Counted from the first letter of the stretch, positions 1 through 13,040 are shown. The stretch: DNA of 64,000 nt from Colletes latitarsis (GCF_051014445.1 NW_027488385.1:62001-126000); one strand, 5' to 3'. Numbers and translations are program-made. Notes: generated from the letters alone by a model not told the origin.

Positions 1-198
1 TTATCCTCTAAAATATTTATCAAGACCAGGTTTAATTGATTGTTTCAGTGTGGACCCACATTACTACGTGATCCAAACTAGAAAAAACCCAGGATCCGTT
101 CAACAAGTATGTGAAGAATGCGAAAGTATGAGTCTGATGAGTGAAAATCACAGACCTAACCTAGACCTAACATGCGTTATCCTCTAAAATATTGATCC

Positions 199-209
199 AA
201 ACCAGGTTT
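199..209. repeat. AAACC-N-GGTTT dyad (example; present in most monomers)
   Basis: AAACC at 199-203 and GGTTT at 205-209 are perfect inverted arms around one base. In other monomers the central base is T (aaacctggttt) and the symmetry is kept. Some units lose it (aagaccaggttt, gatcaggttt). It lies about 14 bp upstream of the main palindrome. A protein-binding role is possible, but nothing in the sequence proves it. Confidence 0.8.
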
Positions 210-222
210 AATGGACTGTTTC

Positions 223-238
223 AGTGTGGTACCACACT
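223..238. repeat. 16 bp perfect palindrome with KpnI core (example)
   Basis: The sequence AGTGTGGTACCACACT equals its own reverse complement. Where the following bases are cacatt rather than cacact, the perfect palindrome is 12 bp (TGTGGTACCACA). It is present in most class 1, 2 and 4 units. It is broken to gtggtcccac or gtggacccac in some class 1 units and to gttgtacttc or gttgcacttc in class 3 units. It does not match the CENP-B box consensus. Confidence 0.85.
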
Positions 239-675
239 ACTACGAGATCCAAACCAGAAAAAACCCAGGATCTCTTCAACAAGTATGTGAAAAACGCGAA
301 AGTATGAGTCTGATGAGGTCAAATCCCAGACCTATCCCAGACTTATGTTGCGTTATCGTCTAAAATACTGATCGAAACCAGGTTCAATCGACTGTTTCAG
401 TGTGGTACCACATCACTACGTGATCCAAACCAGAAAAAACCCAGGATCCGTTCAACAAGTATGTGAAGAATGCGAAAGTATGAGTCTGATGAGTGAAAAT
501 CCCCGACCTAACCTAGACCTAACATGCGTTATCCTCAAAAATATTGATCCAAACCTGGTTTAATGGACTGTTTCAGTGTGGTACCACACTACTACGTGAT
601 CCAAACCAGAAAAAACCCAGGATCTGTTCAACAAGTATGTCAAAAACGCGAAAGTATGAGCGTGATGAGGGCAAG

Positions 676-697
676 TCCCAGACCTATCCCAGACCTA
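676..697 (+). repeat. Internal 11 bp tandem duplication in class 2 tail (example)
   Basis: The word tcccagaccta occurs twice in direct tandem (676-686 and 687-697), followed by acttgcg. The class 1 tail at the equivalent place reads cccagacctaacctagacc, a mutated form of the same double word. The monomer tail therefore seems to contain an old short tandem duplication, preserved best in class 2. Confidence 0.75.
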
Positions 698-1960
698 ACT
701 TGCGTTGTCCTCTAAGATATTGATGGAAACCAGGTTTAATTGACTGTTTCAGTGTTGCACTTCATTACTACGAGATGCAATCCAGAAAAAGCCCAGGATC
801 TAGCCATCAAGTATGAGAAATATGCGAAAGAATGAGCCTGATGAGAGCAAATCCCAGACCTAACCTAGACCTAACATGAATTATTCTCTAAAATATTGAT
901 CCAAACCAGGTTTAATTGACTGTTTCAGTGTGGTCCTACATTACTACGTGATCCAAACCAGAAAAAACCCAGGATCCGTTCAACGAGTATGTGAAGAATG
1001 CGAAAGTATGAGTCTGATGAGTGAAAATCCCAGGCCTAACCTAGACCTAACATGCGTTATCCTCAATAATATTGATCGAAACCAGGTTTAATTGAGTGTT
1101 TCAGTGTTGTACTTCATTACTACGTGATGCAATCCAGAAAAAGCCCAGGAACTAGCCATCTAGTATGAGAAATATGCGAAAGTATGAGTCTGAAGAGGGC
1201 GAATCCCAGACCTATGCCAGACCTAACTTGCGTTATCCTCTAAAATATTGATCGAAACCAGGTTTAATGGACTGTTTCAGCGTGGTACCACATTACTACG
1301 TGATACAATCCAGAAACAGCCCAGGATCTAGCCATGAAGTATGAGAAATATGCGAAAGTATGAGCCTGATGAGGGCAAATCCTAGAGCTAACCCAGACCT
1401 AACATGCGTTATACTCTGAAATATTTATCAAGATCAGGTTTAATTGAATGTTTCAGTGTGGTACCACATTACTACGTGAACCAAACCAGAAAAAACCCAG
1501 GATCGGTTCAACAAGTATGTGAAGAATGCGAAAGTATGAGTCTCATGAGTGAAAATCCCAGGGCTAACCTAGACCTAACATGCGTTATCCTCTAAAAATA
1601 TTGATCCAAACCAGGTTTAATTGACTGTTTCAGTGTGGTACCACATTACTACATGATCCAATCCAGAAATAGCCCAGGATCCAGCCATGAAGTATGAGAA
1701 ATATGCGAAAGTATGAGCCTGATGACGGCAAATCCCAGACCTAACCTAGACCTAACATGAATTATTCTCTAAGATATTGATCAAAACCAGGTTTAATTGA
1801 CTGTTTCAGTGTGGTACCACATTACTACGTGATCCAAACCAGAAAAAACACAGGATCCGTTCAACAAGTATGTGAAGAATGCGAAAGTATGAGTCTGATG
1901 AGTGAAAATCCCAGACCTAACCTAGACCTAACATGCGTTATCCTCTAAAATGTTGATCCA

Positions 1961-1973
1961 AACCAGGTTTAAT
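1961..1973 (+). other. Hybrid monomer junction (one-monomer loss)
   Basis: The unit begins as the tgttgatccaaacc type seen at 19386 but continues as the gtgttgtacttc type that in the 17.4 kb copy comes one monomer later (near 19570). The two parents share aaccaggtttaat, so the crossover lies within these 13 bp, or was resolved there. The result is a loss of one 176 bp unit relative to the other copy. Confidence 0.7.
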
Positions 1974-4900
1974 TGACTGTTTCAGTGTTGTACTTCATTA
2001 CTACGTGATGCAATCCAGAAAAAGCCAAGGATCTAGCCATCAAGTATGAGAAATATGCGAAAGAATGAGCCTGATGAGAGCAAATCCCAGACCTAACCTA
2101 GACCTAATTGAATTATTCTCAAAAATATTGATCGAAATCAGGTTTAATTGACTGTCTCAGTGTGGTCCCACATTACTACGTGATCCAAACCAGAAAAAGC
2201 CCAGGATCCGTTCAGCAAGTATGTGAAGCATGCAAAAGTATGAGTCTGATGAGTGAAAATCCCAGACCTAACCCAGACCTAACATGCGTTATGCTCTAAA
2301 ATATTGATCCAAACCAGGTTTAATGGACTGTGTCAGTGTGGTACCACACTACTACGTGATCCAAACCAGAAAAACCCCAGGATCTGTTCAACAAGTATGT
2401 GCAGAATGCGAAAGTATGAGTCTGAAGAGTGAAAATCCCAGGCCTAACCTAGACCTAACATGCGTTATCCTCAAAAATATTGATCGAAACCTGGTTTAAT
2501 CGACTGTTTCAGTGTGGTACCACATTACTATGTGATCCAAACCAGAAAATAAGCCAGGATCTGTTCAACGAGTATGTGAAGTGTGCGAAAGTATGAGTTT
2601 GATGAGGTCAAATCCCAGGCCAATCCCAGACTTAACTTGCGTTATCCTCTAAAATATTGATCCAAACCAGGTTTAATGGACTGTTTCAGTGTGGTACCAC
2701 ACTACAACGTGATCCAAACCTGAAAAAACCCAGGATCTGTTCAACAAGTATGTGAAAAACGCGAAAGTATGAGTCTGATGAGTGAAAATCCCAGGGCTAA
2801 CCTAGACCTAACATGCGTTATCCTCTAAGATATTGATCCAAACCAGGTTTAATGGACTGTTTCAGTGTGGTACCACACTACTACGTGATACAAACCAGAA
2901 AAAACCCAGGATCTGTTCAACAAGTATGTGAAAAACGCGAAAGTATGAGCCTGATGAGGGCAAATCCCATACCTATCCCAGACCTAACTTGCGTTGTCCT
3001 CTAAGATATTGATGGAAACCAGGTTTAATTGACTGTTTCAGTGTTGTACTTCATTAATACGTGATGCAATCCAGAAAAAGCCCAGGATCTAGCCATCAAG
3101 TATGAGAAATATGCGAAAGAATGAGCCTGATGAGAGCAAATCCCAGACCTAACCTAGACCTAACATGAATTATTCTCTAAAATATTGATTGAAACCAGGT
3201 TTAATTGACTGTTTCAGTGTGGTCCCACATTACTACGTGGTCCAAACCAGAGAAAACCCAGGATCTGTTCAACAAGTATGTGAAAAACGCGGAAGTATGA
3301 GCCTGATGAGGGCAAGTCCCAGACCTATCCCAGACCTAACTTGCGTTGTCCTCTAAGATATTGATGGAAACCAGGTTTAATTGACTGTTTCAGTGTGGTC
3401 CCACATTACTACGTGATCCAAACCAGAAAAAACCCAGGATCCGTTCAACAAGTATGTGAAGAATGCGAAAGTATGAGCCTGATGAGTGAAAATCCCAGGC
3501 CTAACCTAGACCTAACTTGCGTTGTCCTCTAAGATATTGATGGAAACCAGGTTTAATTGAATGTTTCAGTGTGGTACCACATTACTACGTGATGCAATCC
3601 AGAAAAAGCCCTGGATCTAGCCATCAAGTTTGAGTAATATGCGAAAGAATGAGCCTGATGAGGGCAAATCCTAGACCTAACCCAGACCTAACATGCGTTA
3701 TCCTCTAAAATATTGATCGCAAGCAGGTTTAATGGACTGTTTCAGTGTGGTACCACACTACTACGTGTTCCAAACCAGAAAAAACCCAGGATCTGTTCAA
3801 CAAGTATGTGAAAAACGCGAAAGTATGAGTCTGATGAGGTCAAATCCCAGACCTATCCTAGACTTATGTTGCGTTATCCTCTGAAATACTGATCGAAACC
3901 AGGTTTAATCGACTGTTTCAGTGTGGTACCACATTAATACGTGACCCAAACCAGAAAAAACCCAGGATCCGTTCAACAAGTATGTGAAGAATGCGAAAGT
4001 ATGAGTCTGATGAGTGAAAATCCCCGACCTAACCTAGACCTAACATGCGTTATCCTCTAAAATATTGATCCAAACCAGGTTTAATGGACTGTTTCAGTGT
4101 GGTACCACACTACTACGTGATCCAAACCAGAAAAAACCCAGGATCTGTTCAACAAGTATGTGAAAAACGCGAAAGTATGAGCCTGATGAGGGCAAGTCCC
4201 AGACCTATCCCAGACATAACTTGCGTTGTCCTCTAAGATATTGATGGAAACCAGGTTTAATTGACTGTTTCAGTGTTGCACTTCATTACTACGTGATGCA
4301 ATCCAGAGAAAGCCCAGGATCTAGCCATCAAGTATGAGAAATATGCGAAAGAATGAGCCTTATGAGAGCAAATCCCAGACCTAACCCAGACCTAACATGC
4401 GTTATCCTCCAAAATATTTATCAAGACCAGGTTTAATTGATTGTTTCAGTGTGGTTCCACATTACTACGTGATCAAAACCAGAAAAAACCCAGGATCTGT
4501 TCAACGAGTATGTGAAGTGTGCGAAAGTATGAGTCTGATGAGGGCAAATCCCAGACCTATCCCAGACCAAACATGCGCTATCCTCTAAAATATTTATCAA
4601 GACCAGGTCTAATTGATTGTTTCAGTGTGGTCCCACACTACTACGTGATCCAAACCAGAAAAAACCGAGGATCTGTTCAACGAGTATGTGAAGTGTGCGA
4701 AAGTATGAGCCTGATGAGGGCAAATCCCAGACCTATCCCAGACCTAACATGCGTAATCCTCAAAAATATTGATCGAAACCTGGTTCAATCGACTGTTTCA
4801 GTGTGGTACCACATTACTATGCGATCCAAACCAGAAAATAACCCAGGATCTGTCAAACGAGTATGTGAAGTGTGCGAAAGTATGAGCCTGATGGGAGCAA

Positions 4901-6692
4901 ATCCCAGACCCAACCTAGACCTAACATGAATTGTTTTCTAAAATATTGATCGAAACCAGGTTTAATTGACTGTTTCAGTGTTGTACTTCATTACTACGTG
5001 ATGCAATCCAGAAAAAGCCCAGGATCTAGCCATCAGGTATGAGAAATATGCGAAAGGATGAGCCTGATGAGAGCAAATCCCAGACCTAACCTAGACCTAA
5101 CATGAATTATTCTCTAAAATATTGATCGAAACCAGGCTTAATTGACTGTTTCAGTGTGGTCCCACATTACTACGTGATCCAAACCAGTAAAAACCCAGGA
5201 TCCGTTCAACAAGTATGTGAAGAATGCGAAAGTATGAGTCTGATGAGTGAAAATCCCAGGCCTAACCTAGACCTAACATGCGTTATCCTCAAAAATATTG
5301 ATCGAAACCTGGTTTAATCGACTGTTTCAGTGTGGTACCACATTACTATGCGATCCAAACCAGAAAATAACCCAGGATCTGTCAAACGAGTATGTGAAGT
5401 GTGCGAAAGTATGAGCCTGATGAGAGCAAATCCCAGACACAACCTAGACCTAACATGAATTATTTTCTAAAATATTGATCGAAACCAGGTTTAATTGACT
5501 GTTTCAGTGTGGTACCACATTACTACGTGATCCAAACCAGAAAAAACCCAGGATCAGTTTAACAAGTATGTGAAGAATGCGAAAGTATGAGTCTGATGAG
5601 TGAAACTCCCAGGGCTAACCTAGACCTAACATGCGTTATCCTCTAAAATATTGATCGGAACCAGGTTTAATCGACTGTTTCAGTGTGGTATCACAGTACT
5701 ACGTGACCCAAACCAGAAGAAACCCATGATCTGTTCAACAAGTATGTGAAAAACGCGAAAGTATGAGCCTGATGAGGGCAAATCCCAGACCTATCCCAGA
5801 CATAACTTGCGTTATCCTCTAAAATAATGATCGAAACCAGGTTTAATTGACCGTTTCAGTGAGGTACCACATTACTACGTGATCCAAACCAGAAAAAACC
5901 GAGGATCTGTTCAACAAGTATGTGAAAAACGCGAAAATATGAGTCAGATAAATGAAAATCCCAGGCCTAACCTAGACCTAATATGAGTTATACTCTAAAA
6001 TATTGATCGAAACCTGGTTTAATCGACTGTTTCAGTGTGGTACCACATTACTATGTGGTCCAAACCAGAAAATAACCCAGGATCTGTTCAACGAGTATGT
6101 GAAGTGTGCGAAAGTATGAGTCTGATGAGTGAAAATCCCCGACCTAACCTAGACCTAACATGCGTTATCCTCAAAAATATTGATCCAAACCTGGTTTAAT
6201 GGACTGTTTCAGTGTGGTACCACACTACTACGTGATCCAAACCAGAAAAAACCCAGGATCTGTTCAACAAGTATGTCAAAAACGCGAAAGTATGAGCGTG
6301 ATGAGGGCAAGTCCCAGACCTATCCCAGACCTAACTTGCGTTGTCCTCTAAGATATTGATGGAAACCAGGTTTAATTGACCGTTTCAGTGAGGTACCACA
6401 TTACTACGTGATCCAAACCAGAAAAAACCCAGGATCCGTTCAACAAGTATGTGAAGGATGCGAAAGTATGAGTCTGATCAGTGAAAATCTCAGGCCTTAC
6501 CTAGACCTAACTTGCGTTGTCCTCTAAAATATTGATGGAAACCAGGTTTCATTGACTGTTTCAGTGTGGTACTACATTACTACGTGATGCAATCCAGAAA
6601 AAGCCCAGGATCTAAACATCAAGTATGAGAAATATGCGACAGAATGAGCCTGATGAGAGCAAATCCCAGACCTAACCTAGACCTAACATGCG
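1974..6692 (+). repeat. Mixed monomer region, about 27 units
   Basis: This is satellite throughout, with class 1, 2 and 3 units in irregular order. It contains a 20-monomer-spaced duplicate (190-860 against 3711-4380) and a trimer-spaced pair (4761 and 5290, offset 529) carrying the ctgtcaaacgag deletion variant. That variant reappears in the 10-mer HOR at about 42.5-46.1 kb. I could not fit the stretch to a single HOR. No gene or foreign insertion was seen. Confidence 0.8.
3711..4380 (+). repeat. Duplicate of 190-860 at 3521 bp (20 monomers)
   Basis: The anchors tccccgacc (501 and 4022) and tgcacttc (756 and 4277) share an offset of exactly 3521 bp, and the monomer order between them is the same. 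Point differences exist, for example tacgagatcc against tacgtgttcc and tcgtctaaaa against tcctctgaaa. The two are therefore related blocks that have since diverged. Confidence 0.75.
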
Positions 6693-8630
6693 TTATCCTC
6701 TAAAATATTTATCAAGACCAGGTTTAATTGATTGTTTCAGTGTGGACCCACATTACTACGTGATCCAAACTAGAAAAAACCCAGGATCCGTTCAACAAGT
6801 ATGTGAAGAATGCGAAAGTATGAGTCTGATGAGTGAAAATCCCAGACCTAACCTAGACCTAACATGCGTTATCCTCTAAGATATTGATCCAAACCAGGTT
6901 TAATGGACTGTTTCAGTGTGGTACCACACTACTACGAGATCCAAACCAGGAAAAACCCAGGATCTCTTCAACAAGTATGTGAAAAACGCGAAAGTATGAG
7001 TCTGATGAGGTCAAGTCCCAGACCTATCCCAGACTTATGTTGCGTTATCGTCTAAAATACTGATCGAAACCTGGTTCAATCGACTGTTTCAGTGTGGTAC
7101 CACATTACTACGTGATCCAAACCAGAAAAAACCCAGGATCCGTTCAACAAGTATGTGAAGAATGCGAAAGTATGAGTCTGATGAGTGAAAATCCCCGACC
7201 TAACCTAGACCTAACATGCGTTATCCTCAAAAATATTGATCCAAACCTGGTTTAATGGACTGTTTCAGTGTGGTACCACACTACTACGTGATCCAAACCA
7301 GAAAAAACCCAGGATCTGTTCAACAAGTATGTCAAAAACGCGAAAGTATGAGCGTGATGAGGGCAAGTCCCAGACCTATCCCAGACCTAACTTGCGTTGT
7401 CCTCTAAGATATTGATGGAAACCAGGTTTAATTGACTGTTTCAGTGTGGTCCCACATTACTACGTGATCCAAACCAGAAAAAACCCAGGATCCGTTCAAC
7501 AAGTATGTGAAGAATGCGAAAGTATGAGCCTGATGAGTGAAAATCCCAGGCCTAACCTAGACCTAACATGCGTTATCCTCAATAATATTGATCGAAACCA
7601 GGTTTAATTGAGAGTTTCAGTGTGGTAACACATTACTATGCGATCCAAACCAGAAAAAACCCAGGATCTCTTCAACAAGTATGTGAAAACAGCGAAAGTA
7701 TGAGTCTGATGAGGTCAAATCCCAGACCTATCCCAGACTTATGTTGCGTTATCCTCTAAAATACTGATCGAAACCAGGTTCAATCGACTGTTTCAGTGTG
7801 GTACCACATTACTACGTGATCCAAACCAGAAAAAACCCAGGATCCGTTCAACAAGTATGTGAAGAATGCGAAAGTATGAGCCTGATGAGTGAAAATCCCA
7901 GGCCTAACCTAGACCTAACATGCGTTATCCTCAAAAATATTGATCGAAACCTGGTTTAATCGACTGTTTCAGTGTGGTACCACATTACTATGTGATCCAA
8001 ACCAGAAAATAACCCAGGATCTGTTCAACGAGTTTGTGAAGTGTGCGAAAGTATGAGTCTGATGAGGTCAAATCCCAGACCAATCCCAGACTTAACTTGC
8101 GTTATCCTCTAAAATACTGATCGAAACCAGGTTCAATCGACTGTTTCAGTGTGGTACCACATTACTACGTGATCCAAACCAGAAAAAACCCAGGATCCGT
8201 TCAACAAGTATGTGAAGAATGCGAAAGTATGAGCCTGATGAGTGAAAATCCCAGGCCTAACCTAGACCTAACATGCGTTATCCTCAAAAATATTGATCGA
8301 AACCTGGTTTAATCGACTGTTTCAGTGTGGTACCACATTACTATGTGATCCAAACCAGAAAATAACCCAGGATCTGTTCAACGAGTATGTGAAGTGTGCG
8401 AAAGTATGAGTCTGATGAGGTCAAATCCCAGATCAATCCCAGACTTAACTTGCGTTATCCTCCAAAATATTGATCGAAACCAGGTTTCATCGACTGTTTC
8501 AGTGTGATACCACATTACTACGTGATCCAAACCAGAAAAAACCCAGGATCTGTTCAACGAGTATGTGAAGTGTGCGAAAGTATGAGTCTGATGAGGGCAA
8601 ATCCCAGACCTATCCCAGACCTAACATGCG
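6693..8630 (+). repeat. 11-monomer block starting with marker unit
   Basis: The block starts with the marker monomer and follows the same unit order as 8631 onward for about 0.7 kb (ccccgacc anchors at 7193 and 9131, offset 1938 bp = 11 monomers), then departs. A ccccgacc unit also lies six monomers earlier (6137; offset 1056 bp). Confidence 0.78.
7761..8466 (+). repeat. Tandem dimer duplication (353 bp x 2)
   Basis: The two-monomer block beginning atactgatcgaaaccagg, with a gttcaatcgac unit followed by an ataacccagg unit, occurs at 7761 and again at 8114. The copies are almost the same, with gagtttgtgaag against gagtatgtgaag as one difference. Related dimers occur at 28198 and 31193. Confidence 0.82.
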
Positions 8631-11600
8631 TTATCCTCTAAAATATTTATCAAGACCAGGTTTAATTGATTGTTTCAGTGTGGACCCACATTACTACGTG
8701 ATCCAAACTAGAAAAAACCCAGGATCCGTTCAACAAGTATGTGAAGAATGCGAAAGTATGAGTCTGATGAGTGAAAATCCCAGACCTAACCTAGACCTAA
8801 CATGCGTTATCCTCTAAAATATTGATCCAAACCAGGTTTAATGGACTGTTTCAGTGTGGTACCACACTACTACGAGATCCAAACCAGAAAAAACCCAGGA
8901 TCTCTTCAACAAGTATGTGAAAAACGCGAAAGTATGAGTCTGATGAGGTCAAATCCCAGACCTATCCCAGACTTATGTTGCGTTATCGTCTAAAATACTG
9001 ATCGAAACCAGGTTCAATCGACTGTTTCAGTGTGGTACCACATTACTACGTGATCCAAACCAGAAAAAACCCAGGATCCGTTCAACAAGTATGTGAAGAA
9101 TGCGAAAGTATGAGTCTGATGAGTGAAAATCCCCGACCTAACCTAGACCTAACATGCGTTATCCTCAAAAATATTGATCCAAACCTGGTTTAATGGACTG
9201 TTTCAGTGTGGTACCACACTACTACGTGATCCAAACCAGAAACAACCCAGGATCTGTTCAACAAGTATGTCAAAAACGCGAAAGTATGAGCGTGATGAGG
9301 GCAAGTCCCAGACCTATCCCAGACCTAACTTGCGTTGTCCTCTAAGATATTGATGGAAACCAGGTTTAATTGACTGTTTCAGTGTTGCACTTCATTACTA
9401 CGAGATGCAATCCAGAAAAAGCCCAGGGTCTAGCCATCAAGTATGAGAAATATGCGAAAGAATGAGCCTGATGAGAGCAAATCCCAGACCTAACCTAGAC
9501 CTAACATGAATTATTCTCTAAAATATTGATCCAAACCAGGTTTAATTGACTGTTTCAGTGTGGTCCTACATTACTACGTGATCCAAACCAGAAAAAACCC
9601 AGGATCCGTTCAACATGTATGTGAAGAATGCGAAAGTATGAGTCTGATGAGTGAAAATCCCAGGCCTAACCTAGACCTAACATGCGTTATCCTCAATAAT
9701 ATTGATCGAAACCAGGTTTAATTGAGTGTTTCAGTGTTGTACTTCATTACTACGTGATGCAATCCAGAAAAAGCCCAGGAACTAGCCATCTAGTATGAGA
9801 AATATGCGAAAGTATGAGCCTGATGAGAGCAAATCCCAGACCTAACCTAGACCTAACATGAATTATTCTCTAAAATATTGATCGAAACCAGGTTTAATTG
9901 ACTGTTTCAGTGTGGTCCCACATTACTACGTGATCCAAACCAGAAAAAACCCAGGATCCGTTCAACAAGTATGTGAAGAATGCGAAAGTATGAGTCTGAT
10001 GAGTGGAAATCCCAGGCCTAACCTATACCTAACATGCGTTATCCTCAATAATATTGATCGAAACCAGGTTTAATTGAGTGTTTCAGTGTTGTACTTCATT
10101 ACTACGTGATACAATCCAGAAATAGCTCAGGATCCAGCCATGAAGTATGAGAAATATGCGAAAGTATGAGCCTGATGAGGGCAAATCCTAGACCTAACCC
10201 AGACCTAACATGCGTTATACTCTGAAATAATTATCAAGATCAGGTTTAATTGAATGTTTCAGTGTGGTACCACATTACTACGTGATACAATCCAGAAACA
10301 GCCCAGGATCTAGCCATGAAGTATGAGAAATATGCGAAAGTATGAGCCTGATGAGGGCAAATCCTAGACCTAACGCAGACCTAACATGCGTTATACTCTG
10401 AAATAATTATCAAGATCAGGTTTAATTGAATGTTTCAGTGTGGTACCACATTACTACGTGAACCAAACCAGAAAAAACCCAGGATCCGTTCAACAAGTAT
10501 GTGAAGAATGCGAAAGTATGAGTCTGATGAGTGAAAATCCCAGGGCTAACCTAGACCTAACATGCGTTATCCTCTAAAAATATTGATCCAAACCAGGTTT
10601 AATTGACTGTTTCAGTGTGGTACCACATTACTACATGATCCAATCCAGAAATAGCTCAGGATCCAGCCATGAAGTATGAGAAATATGCGAAAGTATGAGC
10701 CTGATGACGGCAAATCCCAGACCTAACCTAGACCTAACATGAATTATTCTCTAAAATATTGATCGAAACCAGGTTTAATTGACTGTTTCAGTGTGGTCCC
10801 ACATTACTACGTGATCCAAACCAGAAAAAACCCAGGATTCGTTCAACAAGTATGTGAAGAATGCGAAAGTATGAGTCTGATGAGTGGAAATCCCAGGCCT
10901 AACCTATACCTAACATGCGTTATCCTCAATAATATTGATCGAAACCAGGTTTAATTGAGTGTTTCAGTGTTGTACTTCATTACTACGTGATACAATCCAG
11001 AAAAAGCCCAGGAACTAGCCATCTAGTATGAGAAATATGCGAAAGTATGAGCCTGATGAGAGCAAATCCCAGACCTAACCTAGACCTAACATGAATTATT
11101 CTCTAAAATATTGATCGAAACCAGGTTTAATTGACTGTTTCAGTGTGGTACCACATTACTACGTGATCCAAACCAGAAAAAGCCCAGGATCAGTTCAACA
11201 AGTATGTGAAAAACGCGAAAGTATGAGTCTGATGAGGGCGAATCCCAGACCTATGCCAGACCTAACTTGCGTTATCCTCTAAAATATTGATCGAAACCAG
11301 GTTTAATTGACTGTTCCAGCGTGGTACCACATTACTACGTGATACAATCCAGAAACAGCCCAGGATCTAGCCATGAAGTATGAGAAATATGCGAAAGTAT
11401 GAGCCTGATGAGGGCAAATCCTAGACCTAACCCAGACCTAACATGCGTTATACTCTGAAATAATTATCAAGATCAGGTTTAATTGAATGTTTCAGTGTGG
11501 TACCACATTACTACGTGAACCAAACCAGAAAAAACCCTGGATCCGTTCAACAAGTATGTGAAGAATGCGAAAGTATGAGTCTGATGAGTGAAAATCCCAG

Positions 11601-12855
11601 GGCTAACCTAGACCTAACATGCGTTATCCTCTAAAAATATTGATCCAAACCAGGTTTAATTGACTGTTTCAGTGTGGTACCACATTACTACATGATCCAA
11701 TCCAGAAATAGCCAGGATCCAGCCATGAAGTATGAGAAATATACGAAAGTATGAGCCTGATGACGGCAAATCCCAGACCTAACCTAGACCTAACATGAAT
11801 TATTCTCTAAGATATTGATCAAAACCAGGTTTAATTGACTGTTTCAGTGTGGTACCACATTACTACGTGATCCAAACCAGAAAAAACACAGGATCCGTTC
11901 AACAAGTATGTGAAGAATGCGAAAGTATGAGTCTGATGAGTGAAAATCCCAGACCTAACCTAGACCTAACATGCGTTATCCTCTAAAATGTTGATCCAAA
12001 CCAGGTTTAATGGACTGTTTCAGTGTGGTACCACACTACTACGTGATCCAAACCAGAAAAAACCCAGGATCTCTTCAACAAGTATGTGAAAAACGCGAAA
12101 GTATGAGTCTGATGTGGGCAAATCCCAGACCTATCCCAGACCTAACTTGCGTTGTCCTCTAAGATATTGATGGTAACCAGGTTTAATTGACTGTTTCAGT
12201 GTTGTACTTCATTACTACGTGATGCAATCCAGAAAAAGCCCAGGATCTAGCCATCAAGTATGAGAAATATGCGAAAGAATGAGCCTGATGAGAGCAAATC
12301 CCAGACCTAACCTAGACCTAACATGAATTATTCTCTAATATATTGATCGAAACCAGGTTTAATTGACTGTTTCCGTGTGGTCCCACATTACTACGTGATC
12401 CAAACCAGCAAAAACCCAGGATCCGTTCAACAAGTATGAGAAGAATGCGAAAGTATGAGACTGATGAGTGAAAATCCCAGGGCTAACCTAGACCTAACAT
12501 GCGTTATCCTCAAAAATATTGATCGAAACCTGGTTTAATCGACTGTTTCAGTGTGGTAACACATTACTATGCGATCCAAACCAGAAAAAACCCAGGATCT
12601 CTTCCACAAGTATGTGAAAACAGCGAAAGTATGAGTCTGATGAGGTCAAATCCCAGACCTATCCCAGACCTAACTTGCGTTGTCCTCTAAGATATTGATC
12701 GAAACCAGGTTTCATCGATTGTTTCAGTGTGATACCACATTACTACGTGATCCAAACCAGAAAAAACCCAGGATCTGTTCAACGAGTATGTGAAGTGTGC
12801 GAAAGTATGAGTCTGATGAGGGCAAATCCCAGACCTATCCCAGACCTAACATGCG
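8631..12855 (+). repeat. Large HOR copy, 24-mer (4225 bp)
   Basis: This is bounded by marker monomers at 8631 and 12856. It starts in the same order as the 12856 and 17436 copies (marker, gagatcc unit, tcgtctaaaatac unit, ccccgacc unit, ttgcac class 3 unit) but carries its own rearrangements. Examples are repeated tatactctgaaataatt units near 10210, 10390 and 11450, and repeated cctcaataatatt units. The copy therefore appears to have been edited by several internal duplications. Confidence 0.78.
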
Positions 12856-13040
12856 TTATCCTCTAAAATATTTATCAAGACCAGGTTTAATTGATTGTTT
12901 CAGTGTGGACCCACATTACTACGTGATCCAAACTAGAAAAAACCCAGGATCCGTTCAACAAGTATGTGAAGAATGCGAAAGTATGAGTCTGATGAGTGAA
13001 AATCCCAGACCTAACCTAGACCTAACATGCGTTATCCTCT

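Larger units (their letters stand above)
1..1970 (+). repeat. HOR segment matching 17436-19405
   Basis: The window opens inside a marker monomer (gtggacccac near 50, aaactagaaa near 83). Anchors align to 17436 onward at a constant offset of 17435 bp: the marker unit, the ttgcac unit at 756, and the tatactctgaaat unit at 1404 against 18839. This implies no net length change across about 1.97 kb, and the spots I compared differ only at scattered bases. The part up to about 1185 also aligns to 8631-9815 (offset 8630). Confidence 0.85.

Noticed and set aside
160..182. Telomere-like repeat (cctaacctagacctaac resembles CCTAA units)
   Set aside because: There are only two to three imperfect units per monomer tail, and the word is better explained as a decayed 11 bp internal duplication. 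No true telomeric run exists in the window.
1404..1595. Recurring ~63-89 codon ORFs with a shared peptide (RYPLKYLSRPGLIDCFSV...) across the window
   Set aside because: This is one frame of the satellite monomer read many times. 176 is not a multiple of 3, so no tandem-repeat protein can be encoded, and the peptide matches no family I know. The similarity is explained by DNA-level repetition.
4519..4929. 136-codon ORF on the + strand, the longest in the window
   Set aside because: It crosses about 2.3 monomers. It stays open only because the in-frame stop in cctctaaaat is changed to cctcaaaaat in one unit and the 176 bp length shifts the frame at each boundary. No start context, domain or codon bias is apparent.
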